Shown in pieces: positions 35,309 to 44,363 of a DNA stretch of 64,000 nt. The notes beneath the pieces were generated by a model, which was given only the letters and a program-made list of their open reading frames with translations, did not search any database and had not been told where the DNA came from. The position numbers were made by a program, and so were the translations under genes. Source of the DNA: Seonamhaeicola sp. ML3 (GTDB lineage: Bacteria; Bacteroidota; Bacteroidia; Flavobacteriales; Flavobacteriaceae); NCBI RefSeq assembly GCF_023273855.1, contig NZ_CP096884.1:248001-312000 (forward strand). The letters run 5' to 3'. Within the stretch, counting starts at the first letter, position 1; each line of letters begins with the position of its first letter.

Positions 35309-36724
35309 ATGCTATTTAATTCACTAAGTTTTATACTGTTTTTAATCATCGTTCTTGCCCTATACTACGCTAAAATCCTGAACTGGACCAATAAAAAGCG
35401 TATGCTTTTACTTTCCAGTTATGTATTCTACGGTATGTGGAATCCACCATTAGTAATTTTACTTTGGATATCTACGGTTGTTGATTGGAGCGCAGGAAAA
35501 AGGCTGGCCAAAGAGGAAGACCAGAAAAAACGTAAAATGTGGTTGCTGTTAAGCATGTTTGTTAATCTTGGCTTCTTGGGTTTCTTTAAATATGGTGATT
35601 TCCTTTTAGAGAATTTTGTTCTTTTAATGAACAGTATGGGTGTTGATTTTCAGGCAAAACCTATGGATATTATTTTGCCAATGGGGATTTCGTTCTACAC
35701 CTTCCAAACAATGTCATATACCATTGATATGTACAAGAGAAAAACGGAACGAGCTAGAACATTTCTAGACTTTGCTCTGTACGTTACGTTCTTCCCTCAA
35801 TTAGTAGCAGGACCAATTGTTAGAGCAAAAGATTTAATCACTCAGTTTTATGAAGAAAAGAAAGCAACTACCAATCAATTTATTTGGGGATTGTTTTTAC
35901 TGACTATCGGACTTTTCCAAAAAGTGGTCATGGCAGACACACTCTTGGCTGGAACTTCAGATAAGGTTTTTGGTTCGTCAAAACTACTCCATGGAGTTGA
36001 TGCTTGGGTAGGAACTATTGCTTTCTCCGGACAGATATTTTTTGACTTTGCTGGTTATTCAACCTGTGCTATTGGTATCGCTCTAATGCTTGGTATTGTT
36101 TTACCAGACAACTTTAGGTATCCTTATGCATCACTAGGTTTTTCAGATTTGTGGAAACGTTGGCACATATCACTATCAAGTTGGTTAAGAGACTATTTAT
36201 ACATTCCATTAGGTGGAAATCGTCATGGTATTACAAGAATGTATGCGGCCTTAATGATAACCATGTTACTTGGTGGCCTTTGGCACGGCGCCGCTTGGAC
36301 TTTTATGGTTTGGGGAGGCTTGCACGGAACTTATTTAATATTAGAACGCCTACAGAGACGCTATTTTCCCTTTGAAATCACTAAATGGAATGGCATGTTT
36401 TTAGCTTTTATTACGTTTAGTTGTGTGAATATAACTTGGGTGTTTTTTAGAGCTAGAACCTTTGAAAAAGCTTGGAATATGGTAAAATCGATGTTCTACA
36501 TGCAAACTGGAGGTGAAAAGATATTGGATACCTTTACAATTGTAAAAATATGTACGGTAATTGGAATAATGTTTTTGTGCCATTGGTATATGAAGAATAC
36601 TTCAATGAAAGAGGTATCGCTTAAAACATCACCTTATGTTTTGGGTATAGTCTGGGCTATTATGACATTTTTATTAATCATAGCTCAAGGTAGTGGTGAA
36701 CAGTTCATTTATTTTCAGTTTTAA
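35309..36724 (+). CDS. MBOAT family O-acyltransferase (AlgI-like)
   Basis: A 471-residue polytopic membrane protein of the MBOAT family, which moves an acyl (usually acetyl) group across or at the inner membrane to a surface polysaccharide or to a periplasmic partner. Landmarks of the AlgI/PatA type are FNSLSFILFL at the N-terminus, LPMGISFYTFQTMSYTID, FPQLVAGPIVRAKDL, SLSSWLRDYLYIPLGGNR and LGGLWHGAAWTF with the catalytic His326. Length and motifs are normal. It is packed between two SGNH-like genes and a second membrane acyltransferase-like gene, which strongly suggests a glycan acylation module. Confidence 0.95.
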   Translation: MLFNSLSFILFLIIVLALYYAKILNWTNKKRMLLLSSYVFYGMWNPPLVILLWISTVVDWSAGKRLAKEEDQKKRKMWLLLSMFVNLGFLGFFKYGDFLLENFVLLMNSMGVDFQAKPMDIILPMGISFYTFQTMSYTIDMYKRKTERARTFLDFALYVTFFPQLVAGPIVRAKDLITQFYEEKKATTNQFIWGLFLLTIGLFQKVVMADTLLAGTSDKVFGSSKLLHGVDAWVGTIAFSGQIFFDFAGYSTCAIGIALMLGIVLPDNFRYPYASLGFSDLWKRWHISLSSWLRDYLYIPLGGNRHGITRMYAALMITMLLGGLWHGAAWTFMVWGGLHGTYLILERLQRRYFPFEITKWNGMFLAFITFSCVNITWVFFRARTFEKAWNMVKSMFYMQTGGEKILDTFTIVKICTVIGIMFLCHWYMKNTSMKEVSLKTSPYVLGIVWAIMTFLLIIAQGSGEQFIYFQF

Positions 36725-36739
36725 AACTTTTCTATATAC

Positions 36740-37924
36740 ATGACCAATATCAAATCTACCAGAATACAATCAATAGATATATTAAGAGGTTTGGTAATGG
36801 TTTTAATGGCCCTGGACCACACAAGAGATTATTTCCATTTAGGAGCATCAACAGGTTCTCCCACTAATTTAGAGACCACAACACCAATTTTGTTTTTCAC
36901 GAGGTTTATAACGCACTATTGTGCTCCTGTATTTGTGTTTTTAGCTGGCTCCTCTGCTTTTCTTTATGGCAGCAATAAAAGTAAGCTACAGCTTTTTAAG
37001 TTCTTGTTTACTAGAGGTATTTGGTTGATACTCCTGGAAATATTCATCAATAGTTTAAATTGGACATTTGATTACACCTATAGCTTTGTGGTATTACAGG
37101 TTATTTGGGCTATAGGCATAAGCATGCTTATACTGTCTTTCTTGATATGGTTACCTAAACAGGTTATTTTAATAATTGGGATAGTTCTAATTGCTGGACA
37201 TAACCTATTAGACACTATAGTCATGGAGGGTAGCAGTATAAAAGCAACGTTTTGGTATATTCTCCATCAACCCAATATGGTTCCTTTAGGTGAGAATAGA
37301 CTGGTTTATTTCGCTTACCCCATTATACCTTGGGTTGGATTAATTGCTTTGGGGTATTGTATGGGTACATTGTATTCAAAACATTTTAATTTTGAAAAAC
37401 GTAAAATGTGGCTTCTTGGCTTAGGAACAGCTTCAATATTTTTATTTATTGTTTTAAGAACTTGGAATATCTATGGCGATTTAACCCCATGGAGCATACA
37501 GGATACAACCCCTAAAACTATACTATCCTATTTTAATGTTACCAAATACCCACCCTCATTGGCTTACTTATTGATTACAATAGGGCCTTCACTACTATTT
37601 TTATGTGCTATTGAAAAAATTAAGAATAAAACTACCGATTTCCTTCTGGTCTTTGGGCGTGTTCCGCTTTTCTATTATTTCCTACATATTTTTATTATCC
37701 ACATTTTTGCCATTTTAGGTGTTGTTATATTTAATGAAAACTGGCAAGAAATATTAGCAAATATGTCTAGTAGACCTATAATGGGACTCGCTAAACATGG
37801 TTATTCGCTGTTTGTTGTTTACATAATCTGGATAGGTATAATTACACTACTTTATTTTCCTTGTAAAAAGTATATGACTTACAAAGCAGGGAATAAAGAA
37901 AAATGGTGGTTAAGCTATTTATAG
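36740..37924 (+). CDS. DUF1624 / HGSNAT-like membrane protein
   Basis: A 394-residue polytopic membrane protein with about ten helices. The opening RIQSIDILRGLVMVLMALDH carries the conserved 'D-I-L-R-G' and the membrane His of DUF1624, a group related to heparan-alpha-glucosaminide N-acetyltransferase that probably moves acetyl groups from acetyl-CoA across the membrane. Later landmarks are PVFVFLAGSSAFLYG and YPIIPWVGLIALGYCMG. It follows the MBOAT gene by 15 bases and may belong to the same transcription unit; both would then supply acyl groups. The next gene is convergent with no gap (stop at 37924, neighbour ending at 37925). Confidence 0.85.
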   Translation: MTNIKSTRIQSIDILRGLVMVLMALDHTRDYFHLGASTGSPTNLETTTPILFFTRFITHYCAPVFVFLAGSSAFLYGSNKSKLQLFKFLFTRGIWLILLEIFINSLNWTFDYTYSFVVLQVIWAIGISMLILSFLIWLPKQVILIIGIVLIAGHNLLDTIVMEGSSIKATFWYILHQPNMVPLGENRLVYFAYPIIPWVGLIALGYCMGTLYSKHFNFEKRKMWLLGLGTASIFLFIVLRTWNIYGDLTPWSIQDTTPKTILSYFNVTKYPPSLAYLLITIGPSLLFLCAIEKIKNKTTDFLLVFGRVPLFYYFLHIFIIHIFAILGVVIFNENWQEILANMSSRPIMGLAKHGYSLFVVYIIWIGIITLLYFPCKKYMTYKAGNKEKWWLSYL

Positions 37925-38482
37925 CTACGATTTAAGTTTTCCCCTAAAAACACTTATATTAGAATTGAAAGGATTTCCTGAAGCACGCCTCAACATAACC
38001 AATTGACCACAATGCCAAAGTGCATCAGATATTGGTCCATTAATAATGTTCCAGAAAGGCACGGCAATGTCTTCAAAATTAAAATCATCCTGAGATTTTT
38101 TAAAAGTATCAGATACTATTTTAAGATTTATTAATGTCTGTTTTCGCAATCCTTGAAAATTTAACTTCGTATCGGTTTCGTCTTTGTTTTCATCTAAAAC
38201 ACTATTTCTAATAAATCTGGAAAGACCGTAAATATGACTTATGGTTTCTTCGGATGTTCGGCCTGATTCACTTGCTTTATAAGCCAAATCGACATCCCGA
38301 AGGCCTTCGGTGGCCCAGTAATATCTAAACCCTAAACCATCAATCATTCTCGCTACCAACAAATTAGAACTGTAGGTTTCCGGATAGGTTTCGATTTCAC
38401 GAAAAGGAAGTTCTTCTAAATCGGTTTGGGCAACACTTGTAAGGGATAGCAATAAAATAAAGATGAAAATTAACCTACTCAT
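37925..38482 (-). CDS. Secreted DinB-like protein
   Basis: A 185-residue protein with an N-terminal signal peptide (LIFIFILLLSLTSVAQ). The mature helical bundle contains ARMIDGLGFRYYWATEGL, SEETISHIYGLSRFIRN and DALWHCGQLVMLRRASGNP. The His in the second and third segments are spaced as in DinB/YfiT metal-binding four-helix bundles. Secreted DinB relatives are unusual but occur in Bacteroidota. Its start overlaps the end of the upstream PPK2 gene by 8 bases, which points to translational coupling. Function unknown; family call is moderately sure. Confidence 0.65.
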   Translation of the reverse strand: MSRLIFIFILLLSLTSVAQTDLEELPFREIETYPETYSSNLLVARMIDGLGFRYYWATEGLRDVDLAYKASESGRTSEETISHIYGLSRFIRNSVLDENKDETDTKLNFQGLRKQTLINLKIVSDTFKKSQDDFNFEDIAVPFWNIINGPISDALWHCGQLVMLRRASGNPFNSNISVFRGKLKS

Positions 38483-39326
38483 TATTCAATTGTTGTTTAT
38501 ATAATTCAATATTGGCCTTTACTTCTTCTTCTAGCTCTGGAGCCTGTATATCTGTATAAGTTTTTAATGTATCGTAAATTGTTTTAGCAACAATATATCG
38601 TGCTGAGGGCTTATCATCGGCCGGAATAGTATACCATGGTGCATGTACTTTCGAGGTTCTGTTAATGGCATCTTCGTAGCACTCTTGGTATTTACCCCAT
38701 AACTTACGCTCTTTTAAGTCTCCGGGAGAAAATTTCCAGTTCTTTTCTTGCTTATTTAACCGTCTTAGCAAACGAAATTTTTGCTCCTCTTTAGATAGGT
38801 TTAAAAAGAATTTCAGAATAATTGTACCATTTTGAGCTACATGCTTTTCAAAAGCATTAATCTGCTCAAATCGGTCGCTCCAAAACGTGTCATCTATGTC
38901 TTCAACCGAATTAATTGTTGGAATGTTTTCACCAAGAATATACTCTGGATGCACGCGCGTAACCAGTACATTTTCATAGTGTGTTCTATTAAACACCCCA
39001 AACTTACCGCGTTCGGGCAATACCAAGTAATGACGCCATAAATAATCATGTTTTCGTTCTAAATCTGTTGGAACTTTAAAACTATGTACCTCAACGCCTC
39101 TTACATTAAAATCTTTAAAAACCTCTCTAATCAAGCTATCTTTTCCTGCAGTATCCATACCCTGTAAACACACCAAAACACCATATTTTCCATGGGCATA
39201 CATGGTATCTTGAAGTTTGCCGAGTTTCTTTCTTAACTTCTTTAATTCTTTTTCAGCGTTATCTATTATTACCTTACTTGGGCAGTCTTTTAACGATATA
39301 TTCGAAACAACTTTGTATTCATTCAT
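38475..39326 (-). CDS. Polyphosphate kinase 2 family protein
   Basis: A 283-residue PPK2-type enzyme, which transfers phosphate between polyphosphate and nucleoside mono- or diphosphates. Walker A is LQGMDTAGKDS (about residues 53-63), the lid and Walker B region is GKFGVFNRTHYENVLV, and KNWKFSPGDLKERKLW and HAPWYTIPADDK are the usual C-terminal landmarks. It lacks a second PPK2 domain, so it is the single-domain form. Which nucleotide it prefers (class I, II or III) cannot be read safely from sequence. It is the upstream gene of a two-gene unit with the DinB-like gene. Confidence 0.93.
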   Translation of the reverse strand: MNEYKVVSNISLKDCPSKVIIDNAEKELKKLRKKLGKLQDTMYAHGKYGVLVCLQGMDTAGKDSLIREVFKDFNVRGVEVHSFKVPTDLERKHDYLWRHYLVLPERGKFGVFNRTHYENVLVTRVHPEYILGENIPTINSVEDIDDTFWSDRFEQINAFEKHVAQNGTIILKFFLNLSKEEQKFRLLRRLNKQEKNWKFSPGDLKERKLWGKYQECYEDAINRTSKVHAPWYTIPADDKPSARYIVAKTIYDTLKTYTDIQAPELEEEVKANIELYKQQLNNE

Positions 39327-39448
39327 TACCTAACAATATTAATTTTCATAAATATAAGAAAACCATAATTTCGATGAACTGCAAGTTGGTTAATTTTGTT
39401 TTTTATAACTTTGAATTACCTACAAAAAACCAACCAACCCCAAATACG

Positions 39449-40099
39449 ATGAAAAAAAACCTTTTTCCTCTAATCACCTTATTATCCTTCTTACAGATTT
39501 TTTCACAGGACAAATGCATGGATGCCGACTCTAATCTTATATATGCTTACTCAAATATAAAATCGGCTTATGAGGCCAATAACATAGATCACTTAAAGTT
39601 TTATTCAAAAAAATCATTGACCTCTTTTAAGGAAGCTAAGGACAACCTAAAAATATGTGGCTGTGAAACAGCCTATAACTTAGCATACGATGCTATTGAC
39701 TTATTGAATAAAGTTGAGAATCAACACACCTATGAAGATGGACGCTTCTATGTAAAACGAATAAAAGAAATTGCTCAAAAAGGCATTACAGCATTAAATG
39801 AATTTACAACCAAAAAAGATTCTACAGTAGCTGAAAAGTTAAATATTGAAAGCAACGATAAACCAAATAATATTTTAGAAAAAGAAAAGCTAATAAAACA
39901 ATACGAGGAAACCATAGCCTTAAATATTAAAACTTACAATGAGTTATTAAAGCTTTATGGAAGCGATCTGAAAGTCAAAAAAGATGATACAGATAAAGAA
40001 ATCCTGCTTAGCAAAAGCATCAATGAAATTAAAGCTTACTATATGGTAAATATTAAAAACATTACAAATTCTTATTTAGCTAAACTGAATAACTACTAA
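39449..40099 (+). CDS. Secreted helical protein of unknown function (216 aa)
   Basis: The ATG at 39449 is chosen because a signal peptide begins there (NLFPLITLLSFLQIFSQ); the open frame extends upstream, but into the 5' end of the PPK2 gene on the other strand. The mature part is helical: two cysteines (KICGCETAYNLAYDAID), then charged helices with high Lys/Glu/Asn content and no recognisable catalytic motif. About 120 bases separate it from the divergent PPK2 start. I do not recognise a family. Confidence 0.65.
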   Translation: MKKNLFPLITLLSFLQIFSQDKCMDADSNLIYAYSNIKSAYEANNIDHLKFYSKKSLTSFKEAKDNLKICGCETAYNLAYDAIDLLNKVENQHTYEDGRFYVKRIKEIAQKGITALNEFTTKKDSTVAEKLNIESNDKPNNILEKEKLIKQYEETIALNIKTYNELLKLYGSDLKVKKDDTDKEILLSKSINEIKAYYMVNIKNITNSYLAKLNNY

Positions 40100-40118
40100 T
40101 TAAAAAGACTAGATAAAC

Positions 40119-41285
40119 TTATTTTGCCGCAAAGAGATTTACATCTTGTTCACTTACTTCGTTTCCACCAAGGATTATCAACCTTTCTACTACGTTTCTT
40201 AGTTCTCTAATATTACCTGTCCAGTCGTAGTCTTGAAGTAATTTAATAGCCTTATCTGAAAACGATTTAGCTACCGTGCCCTGCTCTCCAGCAATTTTAG
40301 CAGCAAAATGATTGACCAACATTGGAATATCATCACGTCTATCATTTAATGCCGGTACTTTAATCAAGATAACTGCTAATCTGTGATACAAATCCTCGCG
40401 GAACTTGCCATCGGCTATTTCCTTTTTTAAGTCTTTATTGGTTGCTGCAATTACGCGAACATTCACCTTAATGTCTTTATCACTACCTACGCGCTGAATC
40501 TTATTTTCCTGCAAGGCCCTGAGAACCTTAGCTTGGGCGGACAGGCTCATATCGCCAATTTCATCTAAGAAAATCGTACCACCATTGGCAGCTTCAAATT
40601 TTCCTGCTCTATCTTTATTAGCACTGGTAAAAGCACCTTTAACATGCCCGAACAATTCACTTTCTATCAATTCACTTGGTATCGCAGCACAGTTCACCTC
40701 AATCATATTTCCTTTTGAGCGTTCACTTTTTTCGTGTAACCAATGAGCAACTATTTCTTTACCGGTTCCATTTGGACCGGTAATTAACACCCTAGCATCA
40801 GTAGGCGCTACTTTTTCAATAATATCTTTAATTTGTGAAATGCCTTCGCTCTCTCCAACCATTTCATACTTCTTACTAACCTTTTTCTTTAGAATCTTAT
40901 TTTCAACAACAAGCTCCTTACGATCCAAAGCATTTCTAACCGTGTTTAACAAACGATTTAAGTCTGGTGGTTTAGAAATATAATCAAAGGCACCTAAACG
41001 CATCGTATTCACAGCTGTATCTAAATCGCCATGCCCGGAAATCATAACTACAGGTATCTCAGGTTTTATCTTTTTTATGGCTTCCAATACTTCAACACCA
41101 TCCATTTTTGGCATTTTTATATCACAGAGCACCAAGTCAAAATCTTCTTTTTTTATTTTTTCTGTACCGGCCAAACCATCTTCAGATTCATCAACTTGAT
41201 AATCTTCACTTTCTTCTGAAAGAATCTTAACAAGTACCCTTCTAATGGCAGCTTCGTCTTCTATTACAAGTATTTTTTTAGACAT
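40119..41285 (-). CDS. NtrC-family response regulator (REC + sigma-54 AAA+), no DNA-binding domain
   Basis: A 388-residue response regulator. The receiver domain has the acidic pocket IEDE, the phospho-acceptor Asp55 in LCDIKMPKMDG, and the conserved ISGHG and Lys in YISKPPD. The AAA+ domain has Walker A GPNGTGKE (170-177), Walker B GGTIFLDEIGD (235-245) and the sensor region ending in GNIRELRNVVERL. The sigma-54 contact loop reads GAFTSA (217-222) instead of GAFTGA. The protein ends at NLFAAK just after the AAA+ domain, so the usual C-terminal Fis-type helix-turn-helix is missing. It is the last gene of a four-gene minus-strand unit; no histidine kinase is adjacent. Confidence 0.92.
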   Translation of the reverse strand: MSKKILVIEDEAAIRRVLVKILSEESEDYQVDESEDGLAGTEKIKKEDFDLVLCDIKMPKMDGVEVLEAIKKIKPEIPVVMISGHGDLDTAVNTMRLGAFDYISKPPDLNRLLNTVRNALDRKELVVENKILKKKVSKKYEMVGESEGISQIKDIIEKVAPTDARVLITGPNGTGKEIVAHWLHEKSERSKGNMIEVNCAAIPSELIESELFGHVKGAFTSANKDRAGKFEAANGGTIFLDEIGDMSLSAQAKVLRALQENKIQRVGSDKDIKVNVRVIAATNKDLKKEIADGKFREDLYHRLAVILIKVPALNDRRDDIPMLVNHFAAKIAGEQGTVAKSFSDKAIKLLQDYDWTGNIRELRNVVERLIILGGNEVSEQDVNLFAAK

Positions 41286-41288
41286 GCT

Positions 41289-42122
41289 TTATTGGTTTTG
41301 ATTATATAAATACACATCCCTCTGTGGAAATGGTATTTTAATATTATTTTCTTTAAACGTTTTGTTTATACTATAACGTAAATCACTCTTTATAAGCGGT
41401 ACGTTAAAACTATCGCTAATATAGAAATGTAACTTAAACACAAGAGCACTATCCCCAAAATTTTCAAATAGCACTATAGGTTCAGGCTCATTTAAAATTG
41501 CAGCTTCTTGAACTGCAATGCCTAACAATAATGCTCTTACCAGATCAACATCTGTGCCATAAGCAACCCCAACCTCAACAAATTCCCTGGTCACTACAGT
41601 ATTCTGTGTCCAGTTGTATAATATCTCAGACAAAAACTTATGATTGGGAATGACCAGAGTTTTATCATCATTAGTTATAGCTTTGGTTGTTCTCAAACTT
41701 ATCGCAGTTACCTTGCCTACTTTTCCTTGAATCTCAATAACATCATTAATCGCAACGGTTCTATCTATTAAAATAAAAACTCCCGAAATTATATCTTGAA
41801 ACAACTTCTGCATACCAAGTCCAATACCAACGAAAAGCGCAGTGGAAGCAGCTAATATGGCTGTTACTTTAACACCAGAAGAGTCTAAGGCCACCACAAT
41901 AACCACACAGAAAATAATATATTTCAAGAAGGAAAAGACAGCTCTAAATCTAAATTTATCGGCCTCATCCAGTCTTCTGGTTACAAAAATCCTAATAAAC
42001 TTTAAAACGATATGTGTAAGAAACAATACCCCAACAACAATTATTAATGCTCCATAAGTAATGTTGATTGACTCCCCTAAAAAAGGAATTTGTTTACCCC
42101 AAAATTCAGTGACCTCTTCCAT
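41289..42122 (-). CDS. Mechanosensitive ion channel protein (MscS family)
   Basis: A 277-residue MscS-type channel for relief of hypo-osmotic shock. Three N-terminal helices lead into the pore helix VTAILAASTALFVGIGLGMQ, followed by LFQDIISGVFILIDR and the beta domain with VGKVTAISLRTTKAITND. The C-terminal alpha-beta domain has PIVLFENFGDSALVF and ends in FPQRDVYLY. Length is near the family minimum, so there are no extra domains. It lies 3 bases upstream of the response regulator gene and 1 base after the ABC permease gene, so all four are probably co-transcribed. Confidence 0.93.
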   Translation of the reverse strand: MEEVTEFWGKQIPFLGESINITYGALIIVVGVLFLTHIVLKFIRIFVTRRLDEADKFRFRAVFSFLKYIIFCVVIVVALDSSGVKVTAILAASTALFVGIGLGMQKLFQDIISGVFILIDRTVAINDVIEIQGKVGKVTAISLRTTKAITNDDKTLVIPNHKFLSEILYNWTQNTVVTREFVEVGVAYGTDVDLVRALLLGIAVQEAAILNEPEPIVLFENFGDSALVFKLHFYISDSFNVPLIKSDLRYSINKTFKENNIKIPFPQRDVYLYNQNQ

Positions 42123-42123
42123 A

Positions 42124-43434
42124 TTAATATTTAATCCACTTAATTAATTCTTTGTAACTCGGTTTTTTACCATACATTAAAATACCCACTCTGTATATTT
42201 TGGCAGCAAACCAAACCGTGAGCATAAAAGTTCCTATTAAAATGAATAGTGCTAATAGCTGTTGCCAGATAGGTACCCCAAAAGGGATACGCATTAACAT
42301 AACTACAGGAGATGTTAATGGAACAAACGAAAACACCGTAGAAACTGTACCGTGAGGATCTTCTATTACAGTAAAAATACCAATATAAACAGCTAGTATT
42401 AAAGGCATTAAAATAGGTAACATAAACTGTTGTGTATCGGTTTCGTTATCAACAGCAGCACCTATTGCAGCGTATAGCGAACTATACAGTAAGTATCCTC
42501 CAATAAAGAAAAATATAAAGGCCACTATTAGGTTTATTAGAGGCATATTAGCTAAAGCCTCTTTTAATAACCCAAAATAGTACTCGGTGCCTTTAGTTTG
42601 AGTTGCCATTTCAATAATTTCCTGTTGGGGTGTAGCGTCCATTAAACTAATTCCCAACACCAATGAAACGACCGTCATTAACAATCCTCCAAAAACAACC
42701 CAAATTACAAATTGAGTGATTCCAGCCAAAGAAGTTCCTATAATTTTGCCAAGCATAAGCTGCACTGGTTTTACAGAAGAGATGATAACCTCAATAATTC
42801 TACTGGTTTTTTCCTCTATAACACTACGCATTATCATATTACCATAGATAATGATAAACATGAATAGAAGATAACCAGCCGTACAACCAAAAATCAACTT
42901 AAATACACTATCGCTTTTAGAGGATTCTTGTCCCGAAAAATTCTCTTGACCAATATTTACGCTTACTTTAGATTGCGCTATTATTTTAACATCAATAGCT
43001 GCAGCTTCGAGTTTTAGATTGGTAAATCGTTTTTCTAATTTTGATTCTAAATCAGTTATAACCGATAACGATGGAGGTTCTTTCGAATAAAATTTAACAG
43101 ACCTCGAAGCATCATCTAAACTTTCAAACTTTTCTATGTACAGTAATCCATAATTAGATGTTTCTTCAACGATGCGTTTAGCGACTTCTAACGAAACACC
43201 ATTTAACACATCATAGGTGGTTTTCTCTGTACTTTTAAAAACGTCTTTAACTAAACCTGATTCATCAAGAACAGAAATGGTTCTAACCTTTTCACTATTG
43301 AGATTAGTTAAATATGCAATTACAGCGATAAGTACTATCATGATAATAGGACTTAATATCGTCATGACTATAAACGATTTGTTTTTAACCTTGGTTAAAT
43401 ACTCACGCTTTATAATTAATGGAAGATGGTTCAT
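42124..43434 (-). CDS. ABC-2 type permease (NatB-like)
   Basis: A 436-residue permease with one N-terminal helix (SFIVMTILSPIIMIVLIAVI), a roughly 150-residue extracytoplasmic domain, then five or six C-terminal helices. The conserved segment MIMRSVIEEKTSRIIEVIIS (about 207-226) is the NatB/ABC-2 coupling region. It pairs with the ATPase encoded 2 bases upstream. This type exports Na+, drugs or peptides; no substrate can be named. The gene start lies on a normal ATG. Confidence 0.92.
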   Translation of the reverse strand: MNHLPLIIKREYLTKVKNKSFIVMTILSPIIMIVLIAVIAYLTNLNSEKVRTISVLDESGLVKDVFKSTEKTTYDVLNGVSLEVAKRIVEETSNYGLLYIEKFESLDDASRSVKFYSKEPPSLSVITDLESKLEKRFTNLKLEAAAIDVKIIAQSKVSVNIGQENFSGQESSKSDSVFKLIFGCTAGYLLFMFIIIYGNMIMRSVIEEKTSRIIEVIISSVKPVQLMLGKIIGTSLAGITQFVIWVVFGGLLMTVVSLVLGISLMDATPQQEIIEMATQTKGTEYYFGLLKEALANMPLINLIVAFIFFFIGGYLLYSSLYAAIGAAVDNETDTQQFMLPILMPLILAVYIGIFTVIEDPHGTVSTVFSFVPLTSPVVMLMRIPFGVPIWQQLLALFILIGTFMLTVWFAAKIYRVGILMYGKKPSYKELIKWIKY

Positions 43435-43436
43435 GG

Positions 43437-44363
43437 CTAGTTATTCTTAATAGTTTGAATAAAAATATCATTGGCACTAGGAATCACCTCTACGAAATGA
43501 TTGATATAAGCTTGCTGATTTAAAAACGCAATAAGATCCTGTGCAGACTGATGCTCTGCTATTTTAATATTAAGTTTTAAATCATCGTTCAACGATTTGA
43601 AATTAGCTTCTGAGACTGAAAATTTATCATCCAAACGATTTCTTAATTCAGATTGATTTTGTGTTTCCAAACCTACCTCGAATGTATTGGTTTTAAACTG
43701 TCTTTTTATATCGGTGAGTTTACCTTCTAAAATTTTGTTAGACTTGTTTATTAGAGCAATATCATCGCATAACTCTTCAACGGATTCCATACGGTGTGTA
43801 GAAAAAATAACTGTAGCCCCTTGTTCTCGAAGATGTAAAATTTCATCCTTTATTAGGTTGGCATTGATGGGGTCGAAGCCCGAAAAAGGTTCATCAAAAA
43901 TCAGTAATTTTGGATTATGTAAAACAGTAACCACAAACTGTATTTTTTGCGCCATTCCTTTTGAAAGCTCTTGTATTTTTTTATTCCACCAATCTCCAAT
44001 CTCCAACCTATCGAACCAGTATTTTAGACGCTCCCTAGCTTCAGTTTTGTTGAGTCCTTTTAATTGGGCTAAATACAGTGCCTGTTCACCAACCTTCATG
44101 GATTTATATAAACCGCGTTCCTCTGGTAAATAGCCAATATCTTTTATATGTGACGGGTGAAGGGATTCGCCGTCCAAAATAACAGAACCTGCATCGGGCA
44201 TAGTTATTTGATTGATTACACGAATTAATGTGGTCTTCCCTGCGCCGTTAGGTCCCAAAAGCCCAAAAATACTTCCTTTTGGTACCGTTAAAGACACATT
44301 ATTTAGGGCCTTAAAATCTCCAAAATTCTTAGAGACCTCATGAACTTCCAATAAGTTGCTCAT
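43437..44363 (-). CDS. ABC transporter ATP-binding protein (NatA-like)
   Basis: A 308-residue ATPase. Walker A GPNGAGKTT, signature ELSKGMAQKIQF, Walker B LLIFDEPFSGFDPIN and H-loop STHRMESVEE are all present. The C-terminal 90 residues form the usual regulatory extension of this class. It starts the minus-strand unit that continues with the permease (2-base gap), MscS and the sigma-54-type regulator. The region upstream has no clear -33/-7 pair. Confidence 0.93.
   Translation of the reverse strand: MSNLLEVHEVSKNFGDFKALNNVSLTVPKGSIFGLLGPNGAGKTTLIRVINQITMPDAGSVILDGESLHPSHIKDIGYLPEERGLYKSMKVGEQALYLAQLKGLNKTEARERLKYWFDRLEIGDWWNKKIQELSKGMAQKIQFVVTVLHNPKLLIFDEPFSGFDPINANLIKDEILHLREQGATVIFSTHRMESVEELCDDIALINKSNKILEGKLTDIKRQFKTNTFEVGLETQNQSELRNRLDDKFSVSEANFKSLNDDLKLNIKIAEHQSAQDLIAFLNQQAYINHFVEVIPSANDIFIQTIKNN

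Noticed and set aside
39278-39448. Upstream 57-codon extension of the secreted protein at 39449
   Set aside because: It overlaps the start of the PPK2 gene on the other strand and would hide a clear signal peptide inside the protein.
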